A stretch of 54,880 nt of DNA, taken from NCBI GenBank assembly GCA_905372155.1, contig CAJPNZ010000007.1, positions 1-54,880 on the forward strand, given 5' to 3'. The position numbers were made by a program, and so were the translations under genes. This document shows positions 17,774 through 25,485 of this stretch, piece after piece (position 1 is the first letter of the stretch; the number at the start of each line of letters is the position of its first letter). This DNA comes from Propionibacteriaceae bacterium. Its GTDB lineage: Bacteria; Actinomycetota; Actinomycetes; Propionibacteriales; Propionibacteriaceae. Below the pieces are notes generated by a model. It made no database searches. It saw nothing but the letters and a program-made list of their open reading frames with translations, and had not been told where the DNA came from.

Positions 17774-18280
17774 ATGAGTAATAGATCGCAGGTGCGGCTG
17801 ACCAACGAAGAAGCAGATTCTTTGCGCGCAACAATGCGCGATATCCAAGATTCCGTGGCGGCTTACTATGCGGCGACGGCTGAATCAAGGGAGCTGGGGG
17901 GAGAGGTCCGGAATTTTCTGACGAGTGCTCAACGACTCAATGAGCTCCTCGCGAAACAGATCGGCGACAGTTCAACCTGCAACAAACTACTCGAATCATC
18001 CTCCTGCCGAGGCGGGGAACTGATTGGTGGCGTCAAATACGCGCGGAACGTTGTTGAGCACACGCTTCACATCGTGAGACCCAAGGATGATGCTCTTGTT
18101 GGTGGCGGTCAAAGATTTCGTGTATACCCGGTTTGGGATGAGATTCCGTTGGAGGTCCACAAGAAGCTCCGCAAGGGGACACAGGAACTCAGGCCTGTAT
18201 ATGGCACTACTTTTCAGGGGCGTGAAGTAACCGAGACCATGAGCCTTATTCACAGCCTTCCTCAAGTGCGTCCTGACTAG
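17774..18280 (+). CDS. hypothetical protein (168 aa)
   Basis: I do not recognise this protein. I start it at ATG 17774 (AGGGGG eight bases upstream), 12 codons inside the open frame. It is hydrophilic with no signal peptide or membrane helix. The first 70 residues are helical and acidic/polar (LTNEEADSLRATMRDIQDSVAAYY...), Cys residues occur near 75-85 (DSSTCNKLLESSSCRGG), and the C-terminal half mixes strands and basic residues (LEVHKKLRKGTQELRPVYG). Codon choice and base content are less GC-biased than the flanking genes, and the gene is bracketed by copies of a repeat. These are signs of recent acquisition. It may be paired with the next gene, 40 bases downstream. Confidence 0.6.
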   Translation: MSNRSQVRLTNEEADSLRATMRDIQDSVAAYYAATAESRELGGEVRNFLTSAQRLNELLAKQIGDSSTCNKLLESSSCRGGELIGGVKYARNVVEHTLHIVRPKDDALVGGGQRFRVYPVWDEIPLEVHKKLRKGTQELRPVYGTTFQGREVTETMSLIHSLPQVRPD

Positions 18281-18284
18281 GGGC

Positions 18285-18321
18285 TTTGCTGGCCGACGCG
18301 CCGTCTGTGAATAAGCCTCCA
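18285..18321 (+). repeat. right copy of 36-bp inverted repeat
   Basis: Plus-strand copy of the repeat at 17546-17581. It ends exactly where the next open frame begins (A of ATG 18321), and an in-frame TAA lies inside it at 18312-18314. Confidence 0.75.
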
Positions 18322-18938
18322 TGCTCTCCGTTCTTCAATTCTATGCTGGGGTCTCGCCGAATCTCGTACACAGAGACCCTCGGGGAGAATGGACAGGGTT
18401 CCCGTTGATGAATCAGCCCGCTATGGCGGCGCGGCTGCATCCGGAAGAACCGATGGAAGTGGAAGCTGCTTGGCATTGGCTCAATGGTCGCATACCGAAC
18501 GGGGATGCCCGGGTGGTGTGCTGTCAACTCGCCTCGGAAGGGTCAAAGTACCTGCTTGGACTTACATTCATCGGTCGACTGTCTTTCACGTCGTTTGTTG
18601 AGAGTATGACTCAGGTAAATTGCGACGTGGATGCGGGGTTTCCCTACTTGGTGGGTGATGTTTCCCGGAACATCGAGGATGTGGCTGAACGGTTCCCGGA
18701 GGCCAAGCAGGGAGCTGTCTTCCAAAGCCGCAGTGACGTGACCTGCTGGGCGTCGCCGATCAAACAGCTGAATGCTGAGGGCGACTGGCGTCGATTTCAG
18801 ACTCTTGAATTTTGGAAGAGGGTGATGCGTACGGAGGGTTCAGGCATGCCTCCTTTCGATCCGCGTTTCTATTATGGATTTCGGCGGTCACGCCGCTTGA
18901 ATGCTCTCGTTCCTCCTCATGTGCAACGCAGACGGTGA
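18321..18938 (+). CDS. hypothetical protein (up to 205 aa), start uncertain, possibly 5'-truncated
   Basis: I do not recognise the product. The frame opens at ATG 18321 directly after the repeat, with no Shine-Dalgarno sequence; ATG 18408 (MNQPAMAARL) is a possible real start. The body is soluble with alternating strands and helices (PMEVEAAWHWLNGRIPNGDA, KYLLGLTFIGRLSFTSFVESM, GFPYLVGDVSRNIEDVAERFPEA, CWASPIKQLNAEGDW). It ends in a basic tail (FRRSRRLNALVPPHVQRRR). The repeat abutting the start suggests that a rearrangement may have removed the original 5' end. Base content is lower in GC than in the neighbours. It is convergent with tenA. Confidence 0.5.
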   Translation: MLSVLQFYAGVSPNLVHRDPRGEWTGFPLMNQPAMAARLHPEEPMEVEAAWHWLNGRIPNGDARVVCCQLASEGSKYLLGLTFIGRLSFTSFVESMTQVNCDVDAGFPYLVGDVSRNIEDVAERFPEAKQGAVFQSRSDVTCWASPIKQLNAEGDWRRFQTLEFWKRVMRTEGSGMPPFDPRFYYGFRRSRRLNALVPPHVQRRR

Positions 18939-18992
18939 ACGTGACTGAAGGTCGGCACCCACGTTGTCTGCCTGCCGCCGACCCCGGAGCGG

Positions 18993-19673
18993 CTACAGGG
19001 TCCAGGCCTCCAGGGAGTGGCTGCGCTCCCAGAACAGTTCCTCGTAGCGGGTGGCGTCGGCGAAGGTTTCGAGCATGACCGTTCTCGTCGCATCGTCGGC
19101 GGCCTCGGCCGCCTCGTCGAGCAGCTCGATGGCGGTGGCCGTGGTTTCCTGGAAGGCCGGGTCTGCGTAGGCCGCCACCCAGGTTCCGTAGGGATGGTTC
19201 TCCACCGCCCCGGCCCGTTCGGCCAGATCCAGGCCCACCTGCGCGTAGACCCAGTAGCAGGGCAGCACCGCCGCCACCCCCACCGGGTACGGGTCGTAGG
19301 CGACCGCGGTCTGGATGAAGTTCACATAGCCGCGGGTGGTGGGGGAGGGGGCTGCCGCGTGCGGGGCGGAACGCAGCAGCGGGTCGTTCAGGAGGGCGTC
19401 GTGCATCAGTGTCTCGGCCGCGACGGCCTCCCCGGCGCTCCGCGCCCAGAAGGAACGTGCCCTTGCTTGCGGAGCCCGGGCGGCCAGCAGCGCCAGGGCC
19501 CGGGAGTAGCCGCGCAGGTAGAAGTCGTCCTGGACGATGTACTCGACGAAGCGGCGCGGCTCCAGGGTGCCGTCGGCCAACTGGGTCAGCAGCGGCAGCT
19601 GGTCGATGCGACCGCGGATCCCGGCGATGCGTTCCCAGGCCAGGGCGCTGAACTCCCGTGTGCACCAGGTCAT
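18993..19673 (-). CDS. tenA: TenA-family thiaminase II
   Basis: 226 residues from the ATG that overlaps the thiD stop (ATGA, 19670-19673). Landmarks are an aromatic active-site lining (FVEYIVQDDFYLRGYSRALA), the nucleophile Cys in LPCYWVYAQVG, YGTWVAAYADPAF and a C-terminal FWERSHSLEAW with the conserved Glu. TenA hydrolyses amino-HMP and related thiamine breakdown products to HMP, which ThiD phosphorylates. It is thus a salvage enzyme that completes the thiM-thiE-thiD-tenA operon. All expected catalytic residues are visible. Confidence 0.92.
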   Translation of the reverse strand: MTWCTREFSALAWERIAGIRGRIDQLPLLTQLADGTLEPRRFVEYIVQDDFYLRGYSRALALLAARAPQARARSFWARSAGEAVAAETLMHDALLNDPLLRSAPHAAAPSPTTRGYVNFIQTAVAYDPYPVGVAAVLPCYWVYAQVGLDLAERAGAVENHPYGTWVAAYADPAFQETTATAIELLDEAAEAADDATRTVMLETFADATRYEELFWERSHSLEAWTL

Positions 19674-20518
19674 GCCTGTGCTCCTTCCAAGTTGATCAGG
19701 TGGTTCACCGGGCCGTGCCCGGTCCCGGGGGAGCGGCTGAGCCGCCAATCGGCCCCCGCGAGGATGGCGCGGTGCAGGAAATCGCGGGCCTCCACCACCA
19801 CGTGTTCCGGGACGGTGCCGCCCGGCGTGATTCCGGCGCGCGCCGCGGTGGCGGCGATCGCGGAACTGAGGGTACATCCGGTGCCATGGGTGTTGCGGGT
19901 GTTCACGCGTGCACCGGTGAACCGTGCGGTTCCGCTCGGTGTGACCAGGAGATCGGTCAGCTCCTCGCCGGCCAGGTGACCGCCCTTTGCCAGGACCGCG
20001 TGGGCGCTCGCCGCGACGAGACCCTCCGCCTGCACCTGGAGCTCGGAGACGCCGCCCGCGGGCGAGGAACCGGCAAGCACCGCGGTCTCCGGGACGTTCG
20101 GGGTGATCAGGTCGGCCAGCGGCAGCAGCCGGGTACGAACCACCTCGACCGCTTCGTCCGCCAGGAGCCTGTCGCCCGAGGTCGCCACCATCACGGGATC
20201 GAGGACCAGGAAACCGAAGTCCGCCCGGCGCGCGGCGATCAGGTCCGCCACCGCCCCAGCGATCCCTGCGTTCGTGAGCATCCCGAGCTTGGTGGCGTGC
20301 ACCTCGATGTCGTCGAGGACCGCCTCCACCTGCGCGACGACGAATCCCGGGTCGATGGGGGACGCGGCCCGCACCCCCTGGGTGTTTTGAACCGTCAGGC
20401 CCGCCAGCGCGGCCATGCCGTGCACCCCGAGGGCCGCGAAGGTCTTCAGGTCGGCCTGGATCCCGGCGCCACCGCTCGGGTCGGAGCCCGCTATGGAAAG
20501 TGCAGTTCTCGGTGTCAT
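19670..20518 (-). CDS. thiD: hydroxymethylpyrimidine (phosphate) kinase
   Basis: 282 residues from ATG 20518, which overlaps the thiE stop by four bases. A longer upstream frame to 20785 is only thiE read out of frame. The ribokinase-fold N-terminus TALSIAGSDPSGGAGIQADLKTF is diagnostic, with LDPVMVATSGDRLL, ITPNVPETAVLAG and the anion-hole/catalytic NTHGTGCTLSSAIAA near residue 215. The enzyme phosphorylates HMP and HMP-P to HMP-PP, the pyrimidine half of thiamine. It acts in the cytoplasm between salvage (TenA) and coupling (ThiE). Confidence 0.95.
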   Translation of the reverse strand: MTPRTALSIAGSDPSGGAGIQADLKTFAALGVHGMAALAGLTVQNTQGVRAASPIDPGFVVAQVEAVLDDIEVHATKLGMLTNAGIAGAVADLIAARRADFGFLVLDPVMVATSGDRLLADEAVEVVRTRLLPLADLITPNVPETAVLAGSSPAGGVSELQVQAEGLVAASAHAVLAKGGHLAGEELTDLLVTPSGTARFTGARVNTRNTHGTGCTLSSAIAATAARAGITPGGTVPEHVVVEARDFLHRAILAGADWRLSRSPGTGHGPVNHLINLEGAQA

Positions 20519-21168
20519 GGTTTCTCCCAGAGTTCTTTCAGCCGCGCCGCGGCCTCGCGGGGACGGGTGGCCGCCGCGATCGCGGACACCACGCAGATGC
20601 CGTCCACCCCGGTCGCGATGACCTCGGCGGCGTTGGTGGCGTTGATCCCCCCGATGGCCACCGCGGGCAGGCCCGCGGGCCGGGCGGCGAGCAGTTCCCG
20701 GACCCCTTCCAGGCCCAGCGCCGGGGCGGTGTCGGTCTTGGTGCTGGTGCTCCACACCGGGGACAGCCCGACAACGTCGGCACACCCGATGGCAGCGATG
20801 GCGTCCAGCTCGGCCCGGGAGCTGACGGAGACCCCCAGCAACCGATCCGGACCGAGAGCCTCGCGGACCACCGCGGGGTCGCCGTCGGACTGCCCGATGT
20901 GCAGGTGCGTGCCCAGCTCCACCGCGATCCCCAGGCGGTCGTTGACGAACAGCTCCGCTCCGGCCGCACCCTTGGCCACGGCGGACTCGATGGCCTCCCG
21001 GCAGGCGAGCACGCCTTTCCGGAAGGTGTCGTCGTCGGCGTTCTTGTCGCGGAACTGGACCACCGTGGCCCCGCCCAGCACGGCCTGCTCCACGGTGTGG
21101 GCCACACGGCCGCGACCGCCGGACAGGTCGGGGTCGGTGACGTAGTAGAGCCGCCAGTCGATCCGCAT
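20515..21168 (-). CDS. thiE: thiamine-phosphate synthase
   Basis: 217 residues, starting with ATG that overlaps the thiM stop as TGATG, with GAGGAGG just upstream. TIM-barrel landmarks are LYYVTDPDL, VVQFRDKNADD, ELFVNDRLGIAVELGTHLHIGQSD, GVSVSSRAEL, DVVGLSPVWSTSTKTD and VAIGGINATNAAEV. These fit ThiE, which joins HMP-PP with thiazole phosphate to give thiamine monophosphate. The usual KxKD-like region reads FRDKNAD. It lies between thiM and thiD under one TPP riboswitch. Confidence 0.95.
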   Translation of the reverse strand: MRIDWRLYYVTDPDLSGGRGRVAHTVEQAVLGGATVVQFRDKNADDDTFRKGVLACREAIESAVAKGAAGAELFVNDRLGIAVELGTHLHIGQSDGDPAVVREALGPDRLLGVSVSSRAELDAIAAIGCADVVGLSPVWSTSTKTDTAPALGLEGVRELLAARPAGLPAVAIGGINATNAAEVIATGVDGICVVSAIAAATRPREAAARLKELWEKP

Positions 21169-21965
21169 CAGGCCTCCTCGACAGCGACCAGGGAGACGAC
21201 CTCGTCGGGGAGCAGCGCGTACAGGGCGTCGCGCCAGACGATCTCGAAACTGGCCGGGCCCTTCGCGTCGCGACCCGCCACGACGCCCGCGGCCGCGAAC
21301 AGGGAGTGGGCGGCGACGACCGCGTCGTGCGGGCAGGGGTGCTCCCGGGTGGCGCCGAGCGCCGCCGCGACCAGCGCGCCGAGCGAACAGCCCGTGCCGA
21401 TCACCAGCGGCATCAGCGGGTCGCCGCCGTGGACGCGCGTGGTTCGCGACGTGCTGACCACCACGTCGACCTCCCCGGAGATCGCCACTATGGTGTTGTG
21501 CTTGTCGGCAAGGCCCCGTGCCGCCTCCACCGCGGCCTCGACGGGGTCGATGGAGTCCACGCCCCGACCTCCGGCGCCGGCACCCGCCAGGCCCAGGATC
21601 TCGGACGCGTTTCCCCGGATCGCGGCAGGCGACAGAGCCAGCAGCTCCCGGGCCAGGGCGGTCCGCGCCGGCAGCGCACCGACCGCGACCGGATCAAGCA
21701 CCCAGGGAGTGCCGGCCTCGTGGGCGGCGCTCGCGGCAGCACGCTGCGCCGCGTGCTGCTCCGAGGAACCGTTGCCGACGTTGATCAACACGGCCGATGC
21801 GATCCCGGCGAAGATCCCCGCCTCCTCGGGAAGGTCGATCATCGCGGGCGCGGCGCCGGCGGCCAGCAGGACGTTGGCGGTGATCTGCGGCACCACGGTG
21901 TTGGTCAGGCAATGGACCAGCGGGGTCGTGGCGCGGAGTTGGGCAAGGACGGATGTGATATTCAT
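21168..21965 (-). CDS. thiM: hydroxyethylthiazole kinase
   Basis: 265 residues and the first gene of the thi operon. The N-terminus PLVHCLTNTVVPQITANVLLAAGAAPAM is the classic ThiM start. GTPWVLDPVAVGALPAR, GNASEILGLAG and the catalytic GTGCSLGALVAAALG are all present. It phosphorylates 4-methyl-5-(2-hydroxyethyl)thiazole so that ThiE can use it. With ThiD, ThiE and TenA this is a salvage set; no thiC or thiG is seen in the window. A TPP riboswitch ends at its Shine-Dalgarno sequence. Confidence 0.95.
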   Translation of the reverse strand: MNITSVLAQLRATTPLVHCLTNTVVPQITANVLLAAGAAPAMIDLPEEAGIFAGIASAVLINVGNGSSEQHAAQRAAASAAHEAGTPWVLDPVAVGALPARTALARELLALSPAAIRGNASEILGLAGAGAGGRGVDSIDPVEAAVEAARGLADKHNTIVAISGEVDVVVSTSRTTRVHGGDPLMPLVIGTGCSLGALVAAALGATREHPCPHDAVVAAHSLFAAAGVVAGRDAKGPASFEIVWRDALYALLPDEVVSLVAVEEA

Positions 21966-21967
21966 GG

Positions 21968-22050
21968 CGCTCCCTTCGTCAGTGCGAACTGCATCAGGTT
22001 CGACGAGTTTGATCTCAGCCCCTTATCGGTGGGGCACCCCGGCGTTCTGG
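21968..22050 (-). promoter_or_regulatory. TPP riboswitch upstream of thiM
   Basis: Read on the minus strand the leader has GGGGTGCCCC, GGGGCTGAGATCAAAC and CGAACCTGATGCAGTTCGC followed by GAAGGGAG. These are the conserved THI-box parts in the right order. The final AAGGGAG is also the thiM Shine-Dalgarno sequence (four bases before ATG), so bound TPP most likely blocks translation initiation. Confidence 0.93.
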
Positions 22051-22128
22051 AAGGTTAGCAGGAGTGGTGCGAGGAAGGCCCGGCGCGACCATTTTCAAAG
22101 CAGGGGTTCACAAAACAGGTCGCGGTAA

Positions 22129-22143
22129 TTAAGGTTTGCCTAA
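22129..22143. promoter_or_regulatory. possible DtxR-family (metal) operator upstream of protease 2
   Basis: TTAAGGTTTGCCTAA; its reverse strand starts TTAGG-N4-CCT as in DtxR/IdeR boxes, but one arm is imperfect. It sits about 75 bases before the GTG of the protease. I see no matching box in front of the paralog at 10897. Confidence 0.3.
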
Positions 22144-22216
22144 AGTGCCTGGACGGCATGTCGCTACTTTTGCGGTGCCGGACGGGGTCGCACTCCCGAT
22201 TATGAAAGGTAGAACT

Positions 22217-25200
22217 GTGCGACGTAACAGACTAGTGGCCATGGTGGGGGTGCTGGCTCTCCTCACCCCCGTGGCAACCGCGTCGGCTGATGAGACGACG
22301 GACCCGCAGAACATGTCCGATCTGATCAAACCGGCTCCCAAGACCGAGGTTCCCGCCGAAACCGCCAAGAAGATCCTCCAGGAGAAGGGGCCGGTCACGG
22401 TCATGGTGGAGCTCGAGGAGGATCCTGTCGCGGTCGTCAAGGCGCACAAGGGCGGGTCCTTGAGCGAGGAGGAAGAGAAACAGATACAGGAAAGACTTTC
22501 CAATTCCCAGGATAAGGTGGCCGCGCAAGTGACCTCCTTGGGAGGCGCGGTCGAGAACCGCCTGCAGTCCGCCTACAACGGTCTGCGGGTGACGATAAAC
22601 AGCAGCCAGGTGGCCGATGTCGAGGGCATCGACGGGGTCAAGAGCGTTCAGGCCATTCCCATACATGAGCGGAGCAACACCGCGAGCGTTCCCTACATCG
22701 GGGCCCCGAATGCCTGGCAGGGAGCTGGCGGAACCGGTTATACGGGCAAGGGTGTCAAGATCGCCATCATCGACAGCGGGATCGACTACACCCACGCCAC
22801 CTTTGGGGGGGAGGGCACCCCGGACGCGTTCATTGAGGCCACCGCGGCCACGGATCCGACTCCCTACTACGGCTCCCGCGTCAAGGGCGGGTATGACTTC
22901 GCCGGCGACGCCTACACCGGGCAGAACACCCCACAGCCGGACGACAACCCCATCGACTGCGAGAAGTTCGGGCACGGAACCCACGTGGCTGCCACCGCCG
23001 CCGGATCAGGCGTGACCACTGACGGCGACACCTACAAGGGCCCCTATGACTCCACCACCCACAACAACGAGTTCCGGGTCGGCCCCGGCGTGGCTCCCGA
23101 GGCCGACCTGTACGCGTTGAAGGTCTTCGGGTGTGAGGGACGGAGCGATCTCACAGCCGATGCCATCGACTGGGCCGTCAAGAACCACATGGACGTCATC
23201 AATATGTCGCTGGGCTCACCTTTCGGCAAGGCCACCGATCCCGATGCCGTCGCCGTCTCCAATGCGGTGGCAGCAGGTGTTGTGGTGGTTTCCGCTGCGG
23301 GCAACGCCGGTTCGCAGCCCTACCTGACGTCCTCGCCGGGTACCGGCGCCGGGGTGATCTCCGTCGCGGCCAACGACGCCTTGGCGAACTATCCGGGTGC
23401 ACAGCTCACCATCGACGGCACGGCGATACAGACCATCAACGTCAACGGCGCCAAGCTTCCCCAGAGCGCGAAGCTCCACGTCCTCAGGACCGAGGACAAC
23501 CAGGTCTCGACCGGTTGCGATCGCGATGAGTACGCCAGTGTTCCGCGCGGGGCGATTGTGGTCACCAAGCGCGGTGGCTGCGCCCGCGTGCTGCGTGCCA
23601 TGAATGCCCAGCGCTGGGGTCTGGCGGGGGCCATCATGATCAACGACAGCGATGAGTTTCCTCCCTACGAGGGCCTGATCACGGGCAATCCCGAGACCGG
23701 TGAGCAATGGCGGGTCAACGTGCCGCTGCTCGGGGTGAAATCCTCCGATGCCGAAGCCATCGTCGCCGCGCACGACAAAGAGGTCACTCTGACCGCAACC
23801 GAGATCCCCAACGGGAACCACGGCAAGCTCGCCGATTTCAGCTCGGCTGGTCCGCGGACCGGTGACTCGGCCGTGCGCCCGAACGTGACCGCCCCGGGCG
23901 TTTCGATCCTGTCGGCGGCAGTCGGGTCCGGCAATCAGGGCCGCGTCGACTCGGGTACCTCCATGGCAACCCCGCACGTCACCGGCGTCGCGGCTCTCGC
24001 AGTCCAGGCTCATCCGGAGTGGAGCGCCCCGGAGATCGCGGCCTCGCTGGTCAACACCGCCGATCCCGAGAAGGTCAGTGGTTACGATCCCACCCTGGCG
24101 GGTGGCCTGGTCGATCCTGTCGAAGCCGTCGGCGCCTCCCTCGTAGCCTACGGTGACTCCTCGGACGTGAACGGCACCGTGGTGCGGGAGCCGGGACTCA
24201 GCTTCGGGTACGCGGAATCGGCCACCACCTTCGAGGCCACCCGTAAGGTCACCCTCGTCAACAAGGGCACCGAGGCGGCGCGGATCACTGCCAGCTCGCA
24301 GCCGGCCGAAAAATCGAAGAAGGCCAGCATCTCCTTCAGCCAGGAACAGATCACGGTTCCTGCGGGAGGCAGCGTGGATGTTGACGTCACGATCACCATG
24401 TCGGCCTCCGACGTGCCCAGCGGAGTCAACAGCCCGAACTCGCCATGGTTCTACGAGGCCTCCGGGAACCTGAAGTTCACCGGTTCCGATGGCAAGACCC
24501 TGACCATGCCGTACCTGCTGGTTCCCCGCTCCCTGTCCAATGTGAAGGCGGCCAACACCCCCACATCCAAGGGCACCGACGTCACCTTCACCAACGAGGG
24601 TGGCGCGGTCGGCGCCTACACCGCGCTCTACACGTGGGGATTGAGCGACCCGGCCGACATCCCGGATGCGATCGACAGCGGTCAGGACCTGGCGAGTGTC
24701 GGGGTGGCGAGCTACGGTGACGAGTCGTTCAGGACCGTGAACTTTGCGCTGAACTCCAGCTCCCGGTTCTCCAACCCGGCCCAGCTCATGTACAACGTCG
24801 ACATTGACAACGACAATGACGGCAAGGCCGACTACCGGATCATCAGCATGGACTCCGGCCATGTTCGGGAACAGCAGATCAACGGGCTCGCCGAGGTGTT
24901 CGTGGCGGATCTATCCGACGGAAAGGTCTACGCCGCTGGTTCGGTGACCCTCTCCCCGACGGATTCCAGCACCGTGGTGTTGCAGGTCGTCGCCAGCCAG
25001 GTCGGCATCAAGGGCAAGTTCAGCTACACCGCCAATGCTCTCGACATCAGGAACACAGCGGCCGTGGACACCATCGAGCAGTGGGCGCAGTACGACCCGA
25101 CGAACAAGCCCTTCAACGACGGCCAGTTCTTCAAGGTCAACCAGGGCGACTCGAAGACGCTCAACCTCGAACGCAACGATGCCGCCTATGCCGACCAGAA

Positions 25201-25396
25201 ACCGCTGGGATACATGGCGGTCGCCTTCGACAACGCCCAGGGCGTCACGGAGGCCATCACGGGTGAGGTGAACAAGGGGGCCGAACCGACGACCTCCCCG
25301 ACCGGCACCGCGACACCGGATCCGAGCACACCGGGCCGGCCCACCAGCAGGCCGCCGGTCAAGCCCGGTCTGCCGAAGACGGGTAGGGATCTCTGA
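22217..25396 (+). CDS. secreted subtilisin-like (S8) protease with C-terminal LPKTG, paralog 2
   Basis: 1059 residues from GTG 22217 (GAAAGGTAG upstream), the codon matching the paralog start; an open frame reaches back to 22136. A signal peptide (RRNR, hydrophobic 5-20, cut near ASA) precedes an I9-like propeptide. S8 residues are Asp186 (IIDSG), His253 (GHGTHVAA) and Ser582 (SGTSMATPHVTG), with a PA-like insert (ILSAAV lies after it). Ig-like repeats follow, and a DIDNDNDGKAD calcium-loop-like motif matches the one in paralog 1. It is collinear with paralog 1 from end to end. The tail TSRPPVKPGLPKTG (LPKTG 1052-1056) ends three residues later, again without an anchor helix. It is probably an exported protein-degrading enzyme. 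Confidence 0.93.
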   Translation: MRRNRLVAMVGVLALLTPVATASADETTDPQNMSDLIKPAPKTEVPAETAKKILQEKGPVTVMVELEEDPVAVVKAHKGGSLSEEEEKQIQERLSNSQDKVAAQVTSLGGAVENRLQSAYNGLRVTINSSQVADVEGIDGVKSVQAIPIHERSNTASVPYIGAPNAWQGAGGTGYTGKGVKIAIIDSGIDYTHATFGGEGTPDAFIEATAATDPTPYYGSRVKGGYDFAGDAYTGQNTPQPDDNPIDCEKFGHGTHVAATAAGSGVTTDGDTYKGPYDSTTHNNEFRVGPGVAPEADLYALKVFGCEGRSDLTADAIDWAVKNHMDVINMSLGSPFGKATDPDAVAVSNAVAAGVVVVSAAGNAGSQPYLTSSPGTGAGVISVAANDALANYPGAQLTIDGTAIQTINVNGAKLPQSAKLHVLRTEDNQVSTGCDRDEYASVPRGAIVVTKRGGCARVLRAMNAQRWGLAGAIMINDSDEFPPYEGLITGNPETGEQWRVNVPLLGVKSSDAEAIVAAHDKEVTLTATEIPNGNHGKLADFSSAGPRTGDSAVRPNVTAPGVSILSAAVGSGNQGRVDSGTSMATPHVTGVAALAVQAHPEWSAPEIAASLVNTADPEKVSGYDPTLAGGLVDPVEAVGASLVAYGDSSDVNGTVVREPGLSFGYAESATTFEATRKVTLVNKGTEAARITASSQPAEKSKKASISFSQEQITVPAGGSVDVDVTITMSASDVPSGVNSPNSPWFYEASGNLKFTGSDGKTLTMPYLLVPRSLSNVKAANTPTSKGTDVTFTNEGGAVGAYTALYTWGLSDPADIPDAIDSGQDLASVGVASYGDESFRTVNFALNSSSRFSNPAQLMYNVDIDNDNDGKADYRIISMDSGHVREQQINGLAEVFVADLSDGKVYAAGSVTLSPTDSSTVVLQVVASQVGIKGKFSYTANALDIRNTAAVDTIEQWAQYDPTNKPFNDGQFFKVNQGDSKTLNLERNDAAYADQKPLGYMAVAFDNAQGVTEAITGEVNKGAEPTTSPTGTATPDPSTPGRPTSRPPVKPGLPKTGRDL

Positions 25397-25414
25397 CCCA
25401 CTCTCCGGCACACA

Positions 25415-25455
25415 CGATGATGACCCCCGGGAATTCTCGGGGGCCATCATCGTTC
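25415..25455 (+). terminator. terminator of protease 2
   Basis: Hairpin CGATGATGACCCCCG against CGGGGGCCATCATCG with one mismatch, loop GGAATTCT; the following T-run is short (GTTCC). Confidence 0.75.
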
Positions 25456-25473
25456 CTCGAGAGGATGGCTGGG

Positions 25474-25479
25474 TAGGGT
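25474..25479 (+). promoter_or_regulatory. -10 box of the jet operon, leaderless layout
   Basis: TAGGGT lies six bases before the GTG of jetA, with no Shine-Dalgarno sequence. The -35 would fall at the base of the protease terminator (CGTTCC, 25451-25456, spacer 17) and is weak. Confidence 0.45.
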
Positions 25480-25485
25480 GGGTTC

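Noticed and set aside
22136..22216. N-terminal extension of protease 2 from 22136
   Set aside because: It would put 27 residues before the signal peptide; GTG 22217 has a ribosome site and matches the paralog start.
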